From an uncultured Bacteroidales bacterium (GTDB lineage: Bacteria > Bacteroidota > Bacteroidia > Bacteroidales > UBA932), in assembly GCA_937900465.1 (NCBI GenBank), contig CALCEJ010000055.1, forward strand, positions 1 through 5,532: 5,532 nucleotides of DNA. The letters run 5' to 3'. Under the pieces are notes generated by a model. It ran no database searches, was not told the origin of the DNA, and saw only the letters and a list, made by a program, of their open reading frames with translations. Below are positions 4,158-5,532 of the stretch, piece after piece. Position 1 is the first letter of the stretch, and each line of letters begins with the position of its first letter. The translations under genes and the position numbers were made by a program.

Positions 4158-5532
4158 CCTCGATACTCTCCTTGTCCTTTGAAAGCCCTACCCGCAGCGT
4201 TCTCAGCTGCCCGGCAGCGTCCTTTCCAAGGTGTGCCCTCGAAATCCTGTCTGAGATTATGAACTCGGACACAGGATCCTCGATAAACCGCATTATCGCG
4301 CGCTTGAGGGGCCGCGCTCCGTATGCAGGGTCGTATCCGGCATCCGCGACGAACCTCTTCGCCGCCGGAGTGATGTTAAGCTTGTATCCGGACTCGACAA
4401 CCCTTTCGCGGAGGTCCCTGAGCTCTATGTCTATGATGGACTCGATGTCCTCCCTTGTCAGGTCGTTGAAATAGACCTGCTCGTCGACGCGGTTGATAAA
4501 TTCCGGGGGAAAAGCCTTCTTCACCGCCTTCTTCACCACGGACTTCCTGTCTTCGCTGACGTTTTTCCCCGCGGTCGCAAAGCCCATTCCGCTGCCGTAG
4601 TCCTCCGCCTCGCGGCTTCCTACGTTCGATGTCATTATGACTATCGTGTTGCGGAAGTTCACCGTCCTTCCGTTGCTGTCAGTAAGACGTCCTTCGTCCA
4701 TTACCTGCAGGAGCAGGTTGAATATGTCCGGATGGGCCTTCTCTATTTCGTCGAGAAGGACTACGCAGTAAGGCTTCCGGCGAACCCTTTCGCTCAGCTG
4801 GCCGCCCTCTTCGTATCCCACGTATCCGGGAGGCGCCCCTATAAGCCTTGATACGGAGAACTTCTCCATATACTCGCTCATATCTATCCGGACCATATTG
4901 TCCTCGGAGTCGAAAAGATATTCAGCGAGGGAGCGGGCAAGCTGGGTTTTGCCCACTCCCGTAGGACCGAAGAAAAGGAAGGTGCCTATGGGACGGTGGG
5001 GGTCTTTCAGGCCGGCGCGGTTACGCCGTATCGCGCGGACGACGGTCGATATGGCCTCATCCTGGCCTATGATCCGGCGGCGGAGCCTGTCCTCCATACG
5101 GAGTATCCGGTTGCCTTCGGATTCGGCGACTTTCGTGACGGGGATTCCGGTCATCTTGGAGACGACGGCGGCGATGTCTTCCGCGTCGACGGAATCCGAC
5201 TTTCCTTTTTTCCGGACCATCGAGAGCCGCACCATGGACCCGGCTTCGTCCATCGCGTCGATGGCCTTGTCCGGGAGGGCGCGCTCCGTAAGGTAACGGT
5301 CCGTAAGGCGGACGGCGGCTTCTATGGCTTCGTCCGTGTAAGTGACGCCGTGGAACTGCTCGTATGCCGGTTTGAGGTTTCGGAGAATGTCTATGGACTC
5401 GCCTACATCCGTGGGCTCGACTATCACTTTCTGGAAGCGGCGGTCGAGGGCTCCGTCCTTTTCGACAATCTTGGTGAATTCGTCAAGGGTGGTTGCGCCG
5501 ATGCACTGGAGTTCTCCGCGGGCGAGGGCCGG
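4141..5532 (-). CDS. clpC: ClpC-type AAA+ unfoldase of the Clp protease, C-terminal part (5' end outside window)
   Basis: The frame is open to the right edge and encodes 463 C-terminal residues; a valine codon (GTG) at 5427 is internal, not a start. The fragment (numbered from the edge) opens in the first ATPase domain with RGELQCIGATT (sensor-1 region, 5-15) and DRRFQ (30-34, arginine fingers), then LPDKAIDAMDEAGSMVRL (86-103). The second ATPase domain carries GPTGVGKT (189-196, Walker A), VVLLDE (257-262, Walker B), pore loop GYVG (236-239), sensor N303, arginine finger R348 in FINRVD, and sensor-2 GARPLKR (405-411). MGF (316-318) sits where ClpC/ClpA/ClpX carry the tripeptide that docks on ClpP, so the protein should feed unfolded substrates to ClpP in the cytoplasm. 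The coiled-coil M domain normally following DEAGSxVRL is missing: only about a dozen residues separate it from DIAAVVSKMTGIPV. This resembles ClpA in plan, but the wording is ClpC. ClpB is excluded by the MGF loop and absent M domain. The C-terminus overlaps the small plus-strand ORF. Confidence 0.95.
   Translation of the reverse strand, partial: PALARGELQCIGATTLDEFTKIVEKDGALDRRFQKVIVEPTDVGESIDILRNLKPAYEQFHGVTYTDEAIEAAVRLTDRYLTERALPDKAIDAMDEAGSMVRLSMVRKKGKSDSVDAEDIAAVVSKMTGIPVTKVAESEGNRILRMEDRLRRRIIGQDEAISTVVRAIRRNRAGLKDPHRPIGTFLFFGPTGVGKTQLARSLAEYLFDSEDNMVRIDMSEYMEKFSVSRLIGAPPGYVGYEEGGQLSERVRRKPYCVVLLDEIEKAHPDIFNLLLQVMDEGRLTDSNGRTVNFRNTIVIMTSNVGSREAEDYGSGMGFATAGKNVSEDRKSVVKKAVKKAFPPEFINRVDEQVYFNDLTREDIESIIDIELRDLRERVVESGYKLNITPAAKRFVADAGYDPAYGARPLKRAIMRFIEDPVSEFIISDRISRAHLGKDAAGQLRTLRVGLSKDKESIEVTSEK

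Noticed and set aside
5425..5427. GTG at 5427 as the start of the Clp gene
   Set aside because: The frame stays open upstream to the window edge and encodes conserved ClpC sequence (GATT sensor region and DRRFQ arginine fingers), so the GTG is an internal valine.
4141..5532. Identification of the Clp protein as the ClpB disaggregase or as ClpA
   Set aside because: ClpB has a long M domain and no ClpP-docking loop, whereas this protein has MGF and no M domain. ClpA shares that plan, but the sequence around both ATPase domains reads as ClpC (for example RAGLKDPHRPIG and GYEEGGQLSERVRRKPY).

Overview
The window looks like a chromosomal segment of a fairly GC-rich member of the Bacteroidales. 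A Rikenellaceae/Alistipes-like or related uncultured gut lineage is a guess. The evidence is: two perfect Bacteroidetes-type -7 boxes (TAnnTTTG) in the only intergenic region, weak or absent Shine-Dalgarno sequences, a ClpC with Bacteroidetes-like wording, and an MMPL exporter / LolA-like / acyltransferase gene set of the kind found in Bacteroidetes lipid and pigment (aryl polyene/flexirubin-type) clusters. No RNA gene, insertion sequence, CRISPR array or integration site was seen.

Layout. Positions 5532-4141 (minus) hold the C-terminal 463 residues of a ClpC-type AAA+ unfoldase; its N-terminus lies beyond the right edge. Positions 4140-3909 are the only non-trivial intergenic stretch. It carries an AT-rich, A-tract-bearing core, two divergent Bacteroidetes-type promoters, and on the plus strand a small, so far unnamed 42-residue ORF (4029-4157) whose 3' end overlaps the clpC 3' end tail to tail. 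From the minus-strand promoter runs a tightly packed operon: MMPL-family RND exporter (3908-1479), LolA-like periplasmic lipid/lipoprotein carrier (1482-949), PlsC/LPLAT-superfamily acyltransferase (952-95), and the first 34 codons of another gene (102 to the left edge). Every junction in the operon is a start/stop overlap (ATGA, ATGA, ATGATTAA), which suggests translational coupling.

How the genes may work together. An acyltransferase, an inner-membrane MMPL pump and a periplasmic LolA-like carrier would make an acylate, flip/export and ferry module that moves a lipid from the cytoplasmic leaflet towards the outer membrane. That is established for the families and inferred for this cargo. 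The cut-off fourth gene would probably tell which lipid.

Points worth a second look: the small ORF with its own promoter; a ClpC that appears to lack the M domain but keeps a ClpP-docking tripeptide (MGF); an MMPL protein with the catalytic Asp-Tyr pair in only one half; and an acyltransferase with altered motifs II and III. Nothing here proves a new system. The small ORF and the M-domain-less ClpC are the best candidates for something undescribed.
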